64,000 nucleotides of DNA from Puffinus mauretanicus (lineage: Eukaryota; Chordata; Aves; Procellariiformes; Procellariidae), in assembly GCA_023333565.1 (NCBI GenBank), contig JAJKFH010003362.1:1-64000 (forward strand), read 5' to 3'. Shown here piece by piece: positions 50,152-63,165 of the stretch (positions are counted from its first letter, which is position 1; every line of letters begins with the position of its first letter). The notes beneath the pieces are model-generated. The model did no database searches, was not told where the DNA came from, and saw only the letters and a program-made list of their open reading frames with translations. Position numbers and translations under genes: made by a program.

Positions 50152-50285
50152 AATTTAGAAACTGATTTAGCAGATGCAAGAGAACAAATGAAAGACTTGC
50201 GCAGTATATGCAGTAACTTGTCATCTCAGGTAGCTGTGAAACAGGAAGAACTCTCCCAAAAGGATTGTGATGTGATCAGAGCTAA
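50152..50285 (+). CDS. CNTLN: Centlein (CNTLN), coding exon 6
   Basis: 134 nt, 44 codons plus two bases. The peptide starts NLETDLADAREQMKDLRSIC and ends QKDCDVIRA. Phase 0 at the start and two bases over at the end agree with exons 5 and 7. The acceptor is TTTCTTTGCAG and the donor is the consensus TAA|GTAAGT. It seems to diverge more from the mammalian protein than exons 5 and 7 (from memory). It has an in-frame ATG (EQM), a possible start for a shorter isoform. Confidence 0.92.
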
Positions 50286-53200
50286 GTAAGTATTCAATGA
50301 TTTCATTACCTTTAAGTCTGAATCTTCTCAAAAAGACTATTGTTCCACTTATAAAGCAGTATCTTGCATTAGAGATATTTTTGTGCAACAGTGTGTATTC
50401 GTACCATTCTGTCCTGCAAGATGTAAAGCTTTTGGAAGTCTACCAGTAGATGACAGTTTATGCAGACTCTTTCTGAGAGTCTCTTAGTATATTATTATCA
50501 GCTTTTGAGTAGGGATGGACTTTAAAAATTACACTTCTGTAATTAGCATTGGGTCAGAGAACTACCACCGAAAGTAACAAAATACCAATATGATCAGTGA
50601 CATAAACATTTAATTTGAGAGACTAAATGCCCTAACTTTAACTTTTTAATTAGAGTCAAATCTGACGAGTTAGCAAAAGTGTACATAGGCCTGTGCTAAA
50701 GGTTTAAAGTGTAGTGATTTAAGATTTATCTTAGGTCTCACACACCATTTCTTTACATTGAATCTGTAAGATTAGTGCTGCATTATTTGAGTCGTGGAAA
50801 AGAAATGAGGGATGGAATGAATTATATGAATTGACTAGACTACTGAATTCCTCAAAAAGGAGGTAATGGCAGAAGACAATTGGTAATTTTAAGTGGATTG
50901 TCAGGAAATTGTCCATTTTTCCCTTCTTTCTTTTGAGTCATGCACAGTGTTTATCATTCCTGTGTTAGACAAATAATATTCCCTTTAGTATTACCTCAAA
51001 CTGTGGTGATGCCTGAAGAGCTGCAGTTGGGATACAGAAATCATTGGTATGGATGCTCCTCTTTGCTTTCCAAGCAGAAATAATTTTACTGTAGCAAGTC
51101 AGTATCTCAGTCTTTTTCAGAAAAAAATAGAAATATGATTTTTGATGCCTCCGACCTAAATTGTCATCCTAGTATTTGTTGAAATCTTTACAGGAACAAT
51201 GATTTCTTGTTGTTTTCATGTTTAAAAGGTATAATAGTTGGATTTTCAGATGTCAATAAAAATAGGCAAGTTTAATGGGAAATTTTATTGAAAGAGGCAA
51301 TCACTGGAATTTGTGGAATTCACCAACAGACGAACAGGCTTTATTATCTTCTGAAATTATTCTCGGAAATATATATATGTGTGAGAGGACTAAGAACAGC
51401 AAAGAAGACATTTTTAAAGTCAGGTAATCGAGCTTTGCAAAGCCACTGCTTGTTGGTTGCAGTTTAGGATATTGCAGACAGAGTTGGGCAAATCATTGAA
51501 CTTAAAATTTCTCAAAATGTATTCTTTGCTATTCACTACAAGACATCCTCTTAGAATTTGTCACAGACGTCTCATTTAAATATGTAATTAAAATAAGTAC
51601 TTCTTTGAACATAAGGTCTGAACGTGAGGTAACAAAAAGATGGACAACATACTTATTTTGAAGTGTTTGAAGTCTTTTTCTGTATGTTTTCCCATACAAC
51701 CAACCTTCTAAATTTATGGAAAAGGGTTTGGCAAACTGATCATGTATGTTTTTCTGTGTGCTCAAATGTTTTCCTTCCTAGATGCTTAACTGGTATTGTG
51801 ATGAATGACAGTATTTTTCCATATCACTAGTATGTGAGTTATACTTGACAGGTTGTATATACGTATATATATAATCAGTGTCATTGTAATTCAATGTTCG
51901 CTAATCTTTCTTAATGAACTGTCTTTGGCTACAAGTTTCTTGTTGACACTTTTATTATGAAAAAAGAAGGCTTATGCTAATTCACAGTTATATAAAATTC
52001 ACAGTTTCAGGCAGTAGTTTCAGTAGTTAGCAATGCAAACTAAGAATTTCAAATATTATTTATTTTTTGTAGTACAGAATACTGACATTTCTCCTTATCT
52101 TCTCAAGGTGTCAGCACATAGATAAAAGTATTTTTCTATTGGTTCTTAATGAAAAAAGAAAAAAGTCAAAACAATAAAAGCCTATGTAGACAAAAGCCAA
52201 ACTCTTACTTAAGTTAAAGAAAGCAACAACTCCAGAATTAAAGGCAAAAATCTGAGGAGAATAAAGTCTTTACAACTTCTCATCTTCCTAGGCCAAGATC
52301 TTAGAACTGTGTTGACCTCATGATTGAAGAATTTCTTTTTTAACTGATAATTTTTTTTTTTTTAGTTATCCTTGTTTAAAACTTAGTCTTATAAAAGTAT
52401 CACACTGAATGCTCAGTTTTTATTTAATGCTGACAGAAAATTCTTTTGAAAAATAGTGTGGAAAATATCCCATCTCTCTTACTATCTCCGGTTTCCCATC
52501 ATCGATTTCGAACTTTTGGAGCTGAAAAAGACAATCTGATTTGCAAATCTCTCTGTTCTCCCCATTGCTTCTGTCTTTCTCTCCTTGTCTGCTGCCTGCC
52601 TGCCTTCCCCACACTCCCCTTTTTTGAAAATAGACCAGAGGCACAGTCATAATTATTAGAAACAAGCTCTGGAAGAAGAAAGGAAGGAAACTGGCTTCCT
52701 TCGGTTGGTGTCTTCTTTCTTATGCAGTATAGGCAAATCCAGGAAAATACTCTTTCAGCTGACACCTTGGTAATACTGTCTGAAATTTTTACAGTAGATT
52801 CTAAAATCAATTGGAAAAGAAGGTCTCTAAGGGTCTATGTGCAAATGGTCTGGTGCTCTGTTTCTTGTGCAGTTGTAACTTTTTGCTCTGTTCTGCATAT
52901 CTGTCAGTTTGTTACCAAGAGATTTTTTCAGTTTAACAGTAACTATGTCTATAGACGCTAAGAGAACTGTTTTCTTTAAGGAGCAGTCTTTTTCAGCAAA
53001 TTAGCAGGGACCAAAATTTGGAAGAAGTACTCCAGTATAACTCTGGTCCTACAGAATAGCAGGTGGTTTTGAAAATCCCAATGTCAGTAAAAGTCTGTCA
53101 CATACTTCTGAGGTATGGAAGATAAATTTTCTAAGACAGTGAACAGAGAGTATTTACAGGATCCATCCTGCACAGCGGATGTCTTCAAGAAGACACCGCC

Positions 53201-53772
53201 TGTCTTTGCTGGCTTTATTTTTGCAAAGCACTCTTGATCTCACTGGGTTTAATTTCAAATTCCTGAATTAGCTGTGAAATGCATTTCCTTGTTATATTTT
53301 TCATGTTTGCATTCACTACAGATTTTCTGGATCTATTTAGAGTCCCTGATAGCCCTTCCATTTTCATGTTCTTGAAGAATATTAAACCTTGCTGTTTGCT
53401 TCTGAAGATTAACTGCAATGCATCTCTGCGATTTTTGTTTTACAATTATGCTAAATATCAGGATTTAGAACTTTGTGTTTACCGCTGAGCACTTGGTGGT
53501 CTGTGTCTCATTGGCAGAGAGCTCTGGAACTCTGCACATCAAACTGGAGAGGTTTGCTTGACTCATGGAGACTTGAGCCTTGCTGTCACAGGAATCCAGG
53601 AAATATTAAACTGTTTGCAAATATAGTAAGCTCTATTCTAAAATGAATTTGAATTTCTTGCCCCTGTGTTCTTACTGGAAGTGTGTGCTAGGACTTAATT
53701 CCTTTGATTAGTTTCTAGTCCAAATCTATCCCTGATCATTTTACAACCACTTCTTTCGTAACATACTGCTTG

Positions 53773-53810
53773 CCCCCCCCCCCACCTCGCCCTGCTCCCC
53801 CTCCCCTTTC
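53773..53810. repeat. C-rich pyrimidine tract
   Basis: A run of about 11 C followed by CT-rich sequence with little A or G. Such a tract could adopt unusual DNA structure, but no function is implied. Confidence 0.8.
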
Positions 53811-54957
53811 CTTGCTGCTGTTGCTGTTTACCTCTATGCTGTAAATTATGAGGCAGTCGGATTTCTCCTCAGCCCTTATTTTGCTGCTCTGGGATTTTCA
53901 GGTTATTCTTTGCTGTGTGCTGTAAACCATTTCGTAGTATCAATGCCATTCCCCTGAGAAGCCATAATTCATAGTGCCTGTCACTGTGTTGTATTTCTAA
54001 ACTACAGGTAATGGAATCTAGAGATTTCCTGAATTACCCCAAACCCTCTTATATTCTCTTGGTAACGGGGGTAACTGAGGTACTCAGAATCCCAGCATAT
54101 TCACCAAAACTGTGGTAGTGAAACAAAGCCAACAACATCACCTGAAGTGGTGGGTGTGATGAACATTAACTCTATTTGCAGCACAGTTATATAGCTTCTG
54201 GAGTGACAGTAGCTATTCATTTCATTTACATCTCTGGGAAACCACAGTTTACTGTTAAACTGTTGGTATGTGCAGGACATAAAGGTTTTATTTAATATTA
54301 TCCTCTAAGGATAGGAGGAAACTTTAGTTCACACTCTTGTCAGCTGTGAGTGCCAGAGCTCTCTCTACCCTAAACAATGGTATGAATCTTAATTGTTATT
54401 TGTATTGTTATTGGCAGGACAAGGTGTCAAATCTTTGAGTCTTGCTGCAGTCCAGTTTGTAGTGTCTTCATGTAATGAAACCTTGCAATGTTTAAAGCCA
54501 AATCTACTAAAGTTATGGTAATCTTACTTTAGTGGCTGAAATGATTTAGTTATGCTCTTCTATTTTGACTTGAGAAAAACCTCACTATTTTTCATAGCAG
54601 GCTCTTTCTTGTGAGTTGAAGAGCGCAGCTCACTTTCTGTAGATTTCTTCGTTTCCCATTGTATGGTCTTGAGGTGTTAGATTAGAGACAGAGAGTTGTT
54701 TTTTTTTCTCAGTAATATCTGGTGACTTCAATGTTAAATGGAGTTAAATACTCTCAGTGTAGCATGGTGTGGTTTTTTATGGGGAGGGTGGGGTGGTGGG
54801 GAAAAAATAGATGCAGTATGTGTTTCAATTTTGGTGCTTAGCTGAGAGAATGTTTTTTTGATTAGTGTTGCTGATGGTGACTTTTTTCTTAAATTTATGT
54901 TTGTGTTTGTTTAGAGTGTACAGTATATCGAAACATTTTATCAATATGTGCTTATAT

Positions 54958-55100
54958 TTGTACATATATCCTACTTGTATGCATACATGTACACATCCAC
55001 ATATAATTTATATATTTTGCATATATATATTTCTGCATTTCTGTGTATGCATGTATAGATGCATATATACATACGTATATATGGGTGTGTATATAGGCAC
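54958..55100. repeat. AT/TG-rich low-complexity tract
   Basis: Repeated ATACATATAT, ATATATATAT and GTGTGTATATA-like stretches. It gives a 105-codon open frame at 54865-55182 that is compositional and not a gene. Confidence 0.8.
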
Positions 55101-55394
55101 CTATATTTTAAATGCCAGTCATTACCTTTGTTACATCCAATTTGCAATTTTTGATTATTTCTTCTGTTACATGCTCGCCTGAGAGTGTCATTTTACTTAG
55201 GACTTGACATCGTTATCCTGCTGCCGTGACAGGCAGGTGTCTCTCGTGTAGAGTACTGAGTAGTTTGCTGATTTGAGTAAGCATATTAATAGATATTTTG
55301 ATCAGAAATTCATTTTTATCTTGTAGCTGTTTTTCTGATTATCATGGGGTTGATTTTGTATACTCTCTTTGAGCACGCTGCAAGCAAATTAGTA

Positions 55395-57185
55395 ACAGAA
55401 TCACACAGAATCACTGAGTGGCTGAGGCTGGCAGACACCTCTGGAGATTGTGTAGTCCCGCTGCTCCAGCAGGTCCAGCACTCTGCTGCAGCAGTATCAG
55501 CTACAGCAGGCTGCCTGTGGTGGTGTCCAGTCGAGTTCGAGTTTGTCCAAGAATGGAGAATCCGCAGCCTCTCTGGGTAGCTTCTTTCAGTGTTTGACTA
55601 CTCTTACAGGATAAAAACATTTTTCTTATGTTTAACTGGAATTTCATGTGTTTTATATTTGTGCCTATTGCCTCTTTTCCTGTGACTGGGCACCACTGAG
55701 AAGAGTCTGTCTGCATCTTATTTATAGACTCCCATCAAGTATTTATACATGTTGATGCTATCCCCCTGAGCTTTCCCTTCTCCAGGCTGAACAGTCCCAG
55801 CTTTTCCAGCCTCTCTCTATTTATGGCAGATGCTCCAATCCTTTCATCATCTTTGCAGTCCTTCACTGGACTTCCTCCAGAATGTCCATATCTCTCTTGT
55901 ACTGGGGAGCCCAGAACTGGACACAGCACCAAGATTTGTCTTACCACTTCTGAACAGAGGGGAAGGATCCCCTCTCTGCTCCCACTGGCAATGCACTTCT
56001 CAGTGCAGCTCAGGATGTCATTGGCCTTTGCCACAAGGGCACATTACTGGCTCATGGTCAACCTGGTGTCCGCCAGGATCCCCAGGGCATTTTCTGACAA
56101 GCTGGTTTCCAGCTGGTCAGCGCCCAGCCTGTGCTAGTATATGGGGTTATTACTCCCCAGGGGCAATAATTTGCACTTCACTTTGTTGAACTTCATGAGG
56201 TTCCTGTCAGCTCATTTGTCCAGCCTGTCGAGGTCCCTCTGAATGGCAGCACAAACATCTGGTGAAACAACCACTGCCCCCAGTTTTGTGTCATCAGCAA
56301 ACTTGCTAACGGTGCACTCTGTCCCGTTGTGCAGGTCATTAATGAAGATGTTAAAAAGTATTCGCCCCAATGTTAGCTCCTAGGATACTCCACTAGTGCC
56401 TGGCCTTCAGCTGGACTTTGTGATGGTGATCACAACTCTTCAAGCCCAGTAGCTCAGCCAGGTTCAAGTCCACCTTACTGTCCACTTATCTAGCCTATAT
56501 CTCATCAGTCTGTCTATGAGCGTTTTGTGGGAGACAGTGTCAAAAGCCTTACTGCAGTCAAGATAAACAACATCTACTGCTCTCCCCTCATCCACTGAGC
56601 CAGTCATTTCACCAGAGAAAGCTGTCGGGTCGGTTAAGCATCATTTCCTCTTTGTAAATTCATGGTGACTACTCCCAATTCATGATGATCCTACTAAAGG
56701 ATCTTCTTGTCCTCAAAATGGTCCATCACCTTCCCAGGGATTAAGGTGAGGCTGACTGCTCTACCTTCCCAGATCCTGCTTCTTGAACATAAGTGTGACA
56801 TGCTTTCTTCCAGTCCTCAGGAACCTCCCCTGATAGCCATGACTAGCCAAGATTATTGACCCTCTCTCAGCACTCATAGGTGCATCACATCAAGTCCCAT
56901 GGACATGTGTATGTCCAGTTTGTTTAAATGTTGCTTGATCTGATCCTCCTCCACTGAGACAATCCCTGAGTCACAGCAACCTGGGATTGCTGGAGGCAAG
57001 TGTTACCTTTAAAGACAGAGCTGAAGAAGGCATTCAGTGCTTTGGCCTTTTTTATGTCCTTTGCTACCAGAGGTCCTGCTGTTTTCAGCGGTGAGCCCAC
57101 TTTATCCCCTGTCTTCATTTTGCTGCTAATGTACTTACAGAAACCTCTTGTTGCCCTTCATGTCCCTCACCATATTCTGGTGGGC
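55395..57185 (-). mobile_element. CR1 LINE, minus strand, longest antisense copy
   Basis: Begins with ACAGAATCACACAGAATCAC, the reverse complement of the CR1 3' tail repeats, and extends through the reverse transcriptase region into the segment between endonuclease and reverse transcriptase. There the minus frame 57118-56924 includes KDIKKAKALNAFFSSVF. About 1.8 kb is kept and the 5' end is lost. Stops and frameshifts occur throughout. Confidence 0.9.
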
Positions 57186-59037
57186 AGACCATTAGAGAAC
57201 ACATAATACTGTGCGTTCTCAGGTGACAGACACAGATAGCTGAATTGATGTTTGCATACAAATTAAAGAGCAGCAGTATAGCAGAGTAGTTTTGGCAACA
57301 GTTACTACCCACATTTCCAACAGTATCTGAGGATTCAACGTTATCCCATGTTTTTCCCTTCCACAACAAAATGAAGATCTGATTGGAGAACCTGTGCAAA
57401 ATTAATATAATATGTGTTGTAACTGCAGTGCAAAGATGTGTCATTTTCTAATGTATACTCACAGTCAGGGAAATGAAACAAGTGCTTGTTTGGAAGCCTG
57501 TTGTACAAGTGTCGGAAAGCGCTAATATATCACTGTGTCCTTATTTCTGCCGCTATGCTTGTGAACAGAATTCAAACAGTACATATGAAGTACATACTGC
57601 AGTTGTACTTTGGTTTTGTTAAATAAAGAGTCCTTAATGCACCTCTACTGCTATTAATTTTGAGGAGCTACTTTACATCTCATTGAGAACAGCAGGACCT
57701 AAATACTGTTAAGTAAGCATGTCCTTAAGTGTTCTCCTGTATTGGCTTGTTAACAGGCTCTTTTAAACAGTATTTTTTTAAAAACATTAAGTTGTCTGAC
57801 TCTGCTATTTTAATTTCAATTTTTATATAATTATTCAGATGTTATGCCTTTAATAATGTTGAATAATCAACATATTAAGTAGTGGCACAGGTCTTAAGAA
57901 ATGTTTTTTGGAAAGTTCCCTTAAAATGGTTTCTTTGTCATTCTGCGGTTTCTCAGGAAAACACAACAAAGTTGGTATTGCTGCTTACCTTTTGTATGGT
58001 AATCTTTGACTGGACGTCTCCAGCAGTATTATAAAAATGTAATGATAACTCTTGTTGTTAATGATAATTGTAGGCACAGAGAAGTGACATATGTGTTGGA
58101 GGTTACGAAGAAAATTGTTTGAGGAAGCAGGGAAGAAAATTAGTTGGAGTGATAAACTGTATTTCAGTATCTGTATGTAATAATAGTGTGAAATGTGCTT
58201 GTGAATTAAACAGGGAATTAAGTAGAAAATATATAAAAAGAGATTAATGGAGTCATCTGAACTATTAACATATGTTACAGAAAATATTCCAAGTTTTTAA
58301 TCATTGTTTATAATAAGTAAGAGTTACTGATCTTCGTTTCTGCCTTAATTTATAAGCATTACAGTAAAATTATCAAGCAGACTGATTATACTAGATCTAT
58401 CCTATGGTTTCATTAGAACGTGATTCCTATTATTGTGTTTATGGAGCTTTTATTGTCATGTTATATAATACACACTAAAGTTTACTTACTTTGCTTATGG
58501 TTTTTGCAGTAGGCTGTACCTGCAGACAAAAAGTAATTTATCAGCAGACATACTTCGTGTGTCTAGGGAGTAGATGCATTTCAGAAAAGAGACTTGCATT
58601 ACACATTCTCTGCAAGTTAAGAAAAACTTTTATCTTTTTTCTGATGGTTCTAGTTAAAAAAAAAAAGATTAAACTTATTTTACAGTCCATGTGTTCTAAA
58701 TATTTTACATTTTGACACTTACTGCTAAAGAGTTAACTGAATATTGATTAGAAAGTGTTGATGCAGTAGTGAAAATCCATTTATTTTAGAGCAGTTAGAG
58801 CATTAGAGGGAAATTGAAAAGCATTCAATTTTGAAACTTAACTGTTTTGTAGATATTTCACAAAAGTATGTGATAAATATTTTATATGTAACTTTTGGTG
58901 TTTATAAGGCAATTGACAGAAAAATAAATGAAAATAGGAAGCTCATTATCTACAATAAAATTATTTGAGCACAATTGTTTAATGGAGGTCATTGTTGTTC
59001 TTTTTCTTAATTTCTCTTTATTGCTTGTTTTGCACAG

Positions 59038-59200
59038 GAAGGAGTTACAGGAGCTGCAGAATCTTTACAAACAAAATGTTAAACATACAGCACAGCAGGC
59101 TGAGCTGATAAAGCAGCTTCAGGCTCTCAATACTGATACACAAAAAGTACTGAAAGACCAAGAAGACGCTCACACAGCTGAAACAACATCATATCAAAAA
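59038..59200 (+). CDS. CNTLN: Centlein (CNTLN), coding exon 7
   Basis: 163 nt. The first base completes a Lys codon begun in exon 6, then come 54 codons with KELQELQNLYKQN, QQAELIKQLQALNTDTQKVL and TAETTSYQK, which I recognise as centlein. It is strongly predicted coiled coil. The acceptor is TTTGCACAG and the donor is AAA|GTATGT, in phase 0. The protein continues in exons to the right of the window. I looked for the next centlein exon up to 64000 and did not find it. Confidence 0.95.
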
Positions 59201-61140
59201 GTATGTCATTCTGCTTTATGATCACAGGGTTCATTTTAATATCCAGCTGTACAATATCAACAGACAGAGTAATCAAAGCACTGTGTAGTGTTGCATCCTT
59301 TAGATCTCTGGATCTTTATTGTTACCAAAATATGGTTGGCAGAGTAAGAGAGTTTATTGGCCTAATTACATCCCAGCATATACGGCCCCTTGCTTACATT
59401 GAATTATGAACCTTAAAAATCGAGATTTATTTGCATCTGAGGAAAAATAGGGGTGAATTGCCAAGCATATAAATTTCTTTATGTAATTTTGTGTTATCAA
59501 GGTTTTTCTTTTTATTCCTTTCCTAGAGCTTTCAATTACTAAATTCTCCAATTTGTTTTTGATAATTTAGGAGAGGAAATTCCTTTCAGTTGTACATAAT
59601 GTATTTATGTGACTCTCAAACAATTTTACTGGTTTAAGATGCAAAAACCTGCTCTCTCAAAATTAACTGGAAAAAGTGTTGCCATAATCGCTTTTTAAAT
59701 GGATAACTAATTCAAAAATTTTTACCTATATTTACAGAACAGATTCATATTTTTGATGAATGCGAGAAAAACGGTAACCCTGAAGAGCTGTCACATGTAC
59801 ACTGCTCAGAACTTCTCCTTTTGAGTGTAACAAATTATATGGATGTGTTTTTCAGTCTGTAAGAAATACAGAAGATATGTTTCCTTCCTTTTTAGAAACA
59901 CTGAGAAGGCAGAAGACAAGGAAGAAGTTGTATATACAACTTTCACGTACCCTCTACCAGTCTTGGAACTGTCTTCTCAAATTGTGTTCTGTCAGTGCTT
60001 TTTCAAAAACTGTTTCCCTTTATCATCTTACTTAGAATATGCCATTTGTGATAAAATTGCAAAGCTGGGCCTAAGTCAAGCGAGAATCAGTACTGGGTTT
60101 CTAAAGATGTGTTTGGTTAACATTTTATAGCACATAGTGCCCAGCACATTCTTGTGTACTTAACTCTGCACAAGTTTATCGTTGACTGCAGTGGTGATAG
60201 ACATTAAGTCTGTCTTATGTAGACATTCACTACAATAGTAGCCCAGCCAAGCTACAGGTAGACTTCCATCAAAGTTGTTCAGAACATGTCCAAGGCAGGG
60301 GGAGTTCTACCTATCTGGGGCAAGACAAAGTAAATTACAGAATTTAAAAAAAACCCCAGCCACAGAATGTAGGTATCAGGAGTTGGTATTTCTTTCATTT
60401 TTCATTCTCCAGTCAATGTTTCTATAGGTGTTAAATGTATCCTTTGAGTCACTCAAAAAAAAAAAATGGGCACAAGTGAAGATAATATGAACTCTCTTTA
60501 TTAGTGTTTATAAGACAATATTCTTCCAGACTAGTTCTACAACATAGGAAAGAAAATAAAACTTTGTTTCCATAAGACTGTTTTAAAGCATGACAAAACT
60601 CTTCATAAAGATCACTTTACCTTGCATAATAGTGATTTTGCCAATATTACTTACTTCAATTTGGGGAAGATTTTAACCTGTCTTATGAAAAATAATTTTG
60701 CTATTAGAAGTTACTTATGTGATATGGAAGATTAATGTATTATATGGCTACAGAGGCAAGCCGCTTCTAAACTGGGCTTGACTCAAAATTCAGGATTGCT
60801 TCAGAAAGCTGGTTCACAGTTCTTGGTCTGTCTTAGCAGGACTTAAGACTTCTGCTTAGCTGATCATACAAGAACAAGAATAGTGTGGTTTTGAAGATAA
60901 GCCCTTTTTTTTGATAGCTGCCAAATACTTCAACTCACAGATGACCCTAAAATTTGCTGGTTTGGAGGTGTTGAATTCAATATTTTTCCAACACGGGGGA
61001 GTAAGGTTTGCCTTTTAAACCTGCAAAAGCTAACTCAAATATTCTGCAAATTACTATTGTGGAAGTGGTAAGCTGTCTTTTTGTAAAATATCAAGATATC
61101 TAATGCACCTGGAAAAAATCTGTTCTTTCTGTTCTTTATA

Positions 61141-61198
61141 AAAATATGTTAAAAAAAGGGTAAAAAAAAAGTAAAAAACAAAAAGTAAAAAAAAAAAT
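61141..61198 (+). repeat. A-rich (GTAAAAAA-like) tract
   Basis: Repeated GTAAAAAAA units of uneven length. It could be the worn tail of a retroposed sequence, but no body is recognised next to it. Confidence 0.75.
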
Positions 61199-63125
61199 TT
61201 ATGTTCCCTAAGTCAGAGTGGAATAGATCTAATAATGTTTGTGGCAAATGGAGTTGAGAGAACATCAGAAGGGAAAAGAAATTCCTTTATCATGACAATC
61301 CTGTTCTATACTTCTTAGTAGAAGTTATATAAATATCTGTATAAATAGATGTATAAAATACCCAACTGTAATTGCTTCAAAGTAACATGCATTTTCCAAA
61401 TCACAAAATATGCAGTCCTACTGAAGTCACAGCTAGGCCTTTGGAAAACTCAGCATCTATAAAAATAATACAAATGCCTATTTTTCCCTTGAATGAGAAA
61501 GGCAAACTATTGCAGACAAATGTGTGTTCTGTTTGTCTTCCGTGCATTAATAATATGCAGGCTGCAACAGCTAGATAAGGATGTGTCAGCTGTTCCACAG
61601 ACGTATTCACAAAGGAATATTTTCCTACGGCTCCGAATGGCATGGAGCCTATCAGTGTGTGCATCCTATGATATATTGTCCCTTACAGCAAGATCAATGA
61701 CCTCTCTGTTAGTGGTCAGATAGGCGTTATATGCTATAGCTCAGGCAATGTGGTTGGCTCACATATTCCAAGTTTATCTTAACAGTCTACTATTTAGGAA
61801 GAACCGCTCTTCGTGCTGATGTTAATGTGTAGTACAAAACAGTAGACTGAATAAAAGAAAAAACATTTCTGATAAAACAGATCAAGGTTATGAACTTGCA
61901 CTGGATTCTGTGTAAATCCACTGAGGACCACAAATTCCCTTCCAAGTCTAGCTGTAGTGGGCAGCATATGAAGCATATGTGAAGATCTATAATCTGTTTT
62001 ATTCAGTTGCCTTGACTTGGCATACTGCTACCTTTTTTCTTCTTTAAGTACAAATTTTAAGGGTGCTGTGTTCTACAATAACTCCTTTACGTTAGAGCAT
62101 TTATGGAAACAAATGGCTATCTATTTCGTATTGCATCTATAGTTCTCATTCTCAAGGATAGGGAATATTTTGCTAAAACGTATAGCATCTGTTTTAGTGG
62201 CCCAAATGCCCTGGGGACTTCATTCCTGTGCTGGATTTAATGAGACTCAATAGATTTGTCCTCACCAACAATTTCAAGGTGGAGAGACTTCAATCAATAC
62301 TAGGGATAATAAGACAAGAAGAGATTCTGAACTCCTTGGCTAGCTTATCACGGTTTTCTGAAATTTACAATTTAGGGACTTTGTTTTTATAATGTAGTAC
62401 TTCCCCTTGATCTGATGTGGCCTTTAGGTTCCTTGTTAATCATACTGATTAAAAATCTCTTAGTGGAAGGCCCTTTTAGTGAAGTGGAACTACCGTTATT
62501 GGTCATTAAATAGGAAGTCGTAATTCGTGTCCTGGAACTCAGCTCCTGGAACAACAAATAGAGAATACTGTGGATAGTGGTATAGCACATGTCTGTGATG
62601 AAAAAAAGCATTGCTCAATAGTTAGAGTTTTGGCATAATTAGAAAACACAGTAAGAGTTTTCAATTATGACGCATTGCAGAAGTCTGCATCAAATAGATT
62701 AAAAGTAGTTAACAATAGGATAGTGTCAGATACATTTTCGGATGTTGTGGTTAATTTTGTGCCTGCAGTTGCCTTTGCTAGTCCTTCTCATGGTGTCAGT
62801 GTGTGGAGATAGTTTGCTTTCCTTCAAGCCTGAGAAATTGTAATCAAAATGTCAAGTTACTGGCTTTGCCATCCTAAGGTTATATGTTACTACTTCCAGT
62901 CTTTTTTGCGACTGCAACAACTTTTAAGTATAGTTAAAAATCACATAAATGTGTTTATTTTTATGTAAGCAGCATTAAATTCACAAAATAAAAACTGAAA
63001 CCATATAGATGTGTAAATGGTAATAACAATGCAGGTTCTTCCTCAAACTGGAATGAAAAACCTAAGTTCTTTCACCCATGATAAGAGCTGAGAGAAACTG
63101 ACTGCCCAGTCAAATATACCGAAGC

Positions 63126-63165
63126 TCACATCAGTAATAAGTAAATCACATCAGTAATAAGTAAA
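63126..63165. repeat. Perfect 20-bp tandem duplication
   Basis: TCACATCAGTAATAAGTAAA occurs twice in a row with no mismatch (63126-63145 and 63146-63165), which suggests a recent slippage or small duplication event. Confidence 0.95.

Larger units (their letters stand above)
50286..59037 (+). other. CNTLN: CNTLN intron 6 (8,752 bp)
   Basis: Contains an antisense CR1 (55395-57185), a C-rich tract (53773-53810) and an AT/TG-rich tract (54958-55100). Other open frames are short and look like chance. The acceptor is CTTGTTTTGCACAG. Confidence 0.8.

Noticed and set aside
54865..55182. 105-codon open frame rich in Cys, Tyr, Ile and His
   Set aside because: It arises from the AT/TG low-complexity tract and has no coding character beyond composition.
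55823..56189. Plus-strand frames of 104-119 codons
   Set aside because: Antisense to the CR1 copy at 55395-57185.
59843..60130. 95-codon open frame after exon 7, considered as next CNTLN exon
   Set aside because: The peptide lacks coiled-coil character and does not resemble the centlein sequence expected next; no suitable phase-0 acceptor with a match was seen.
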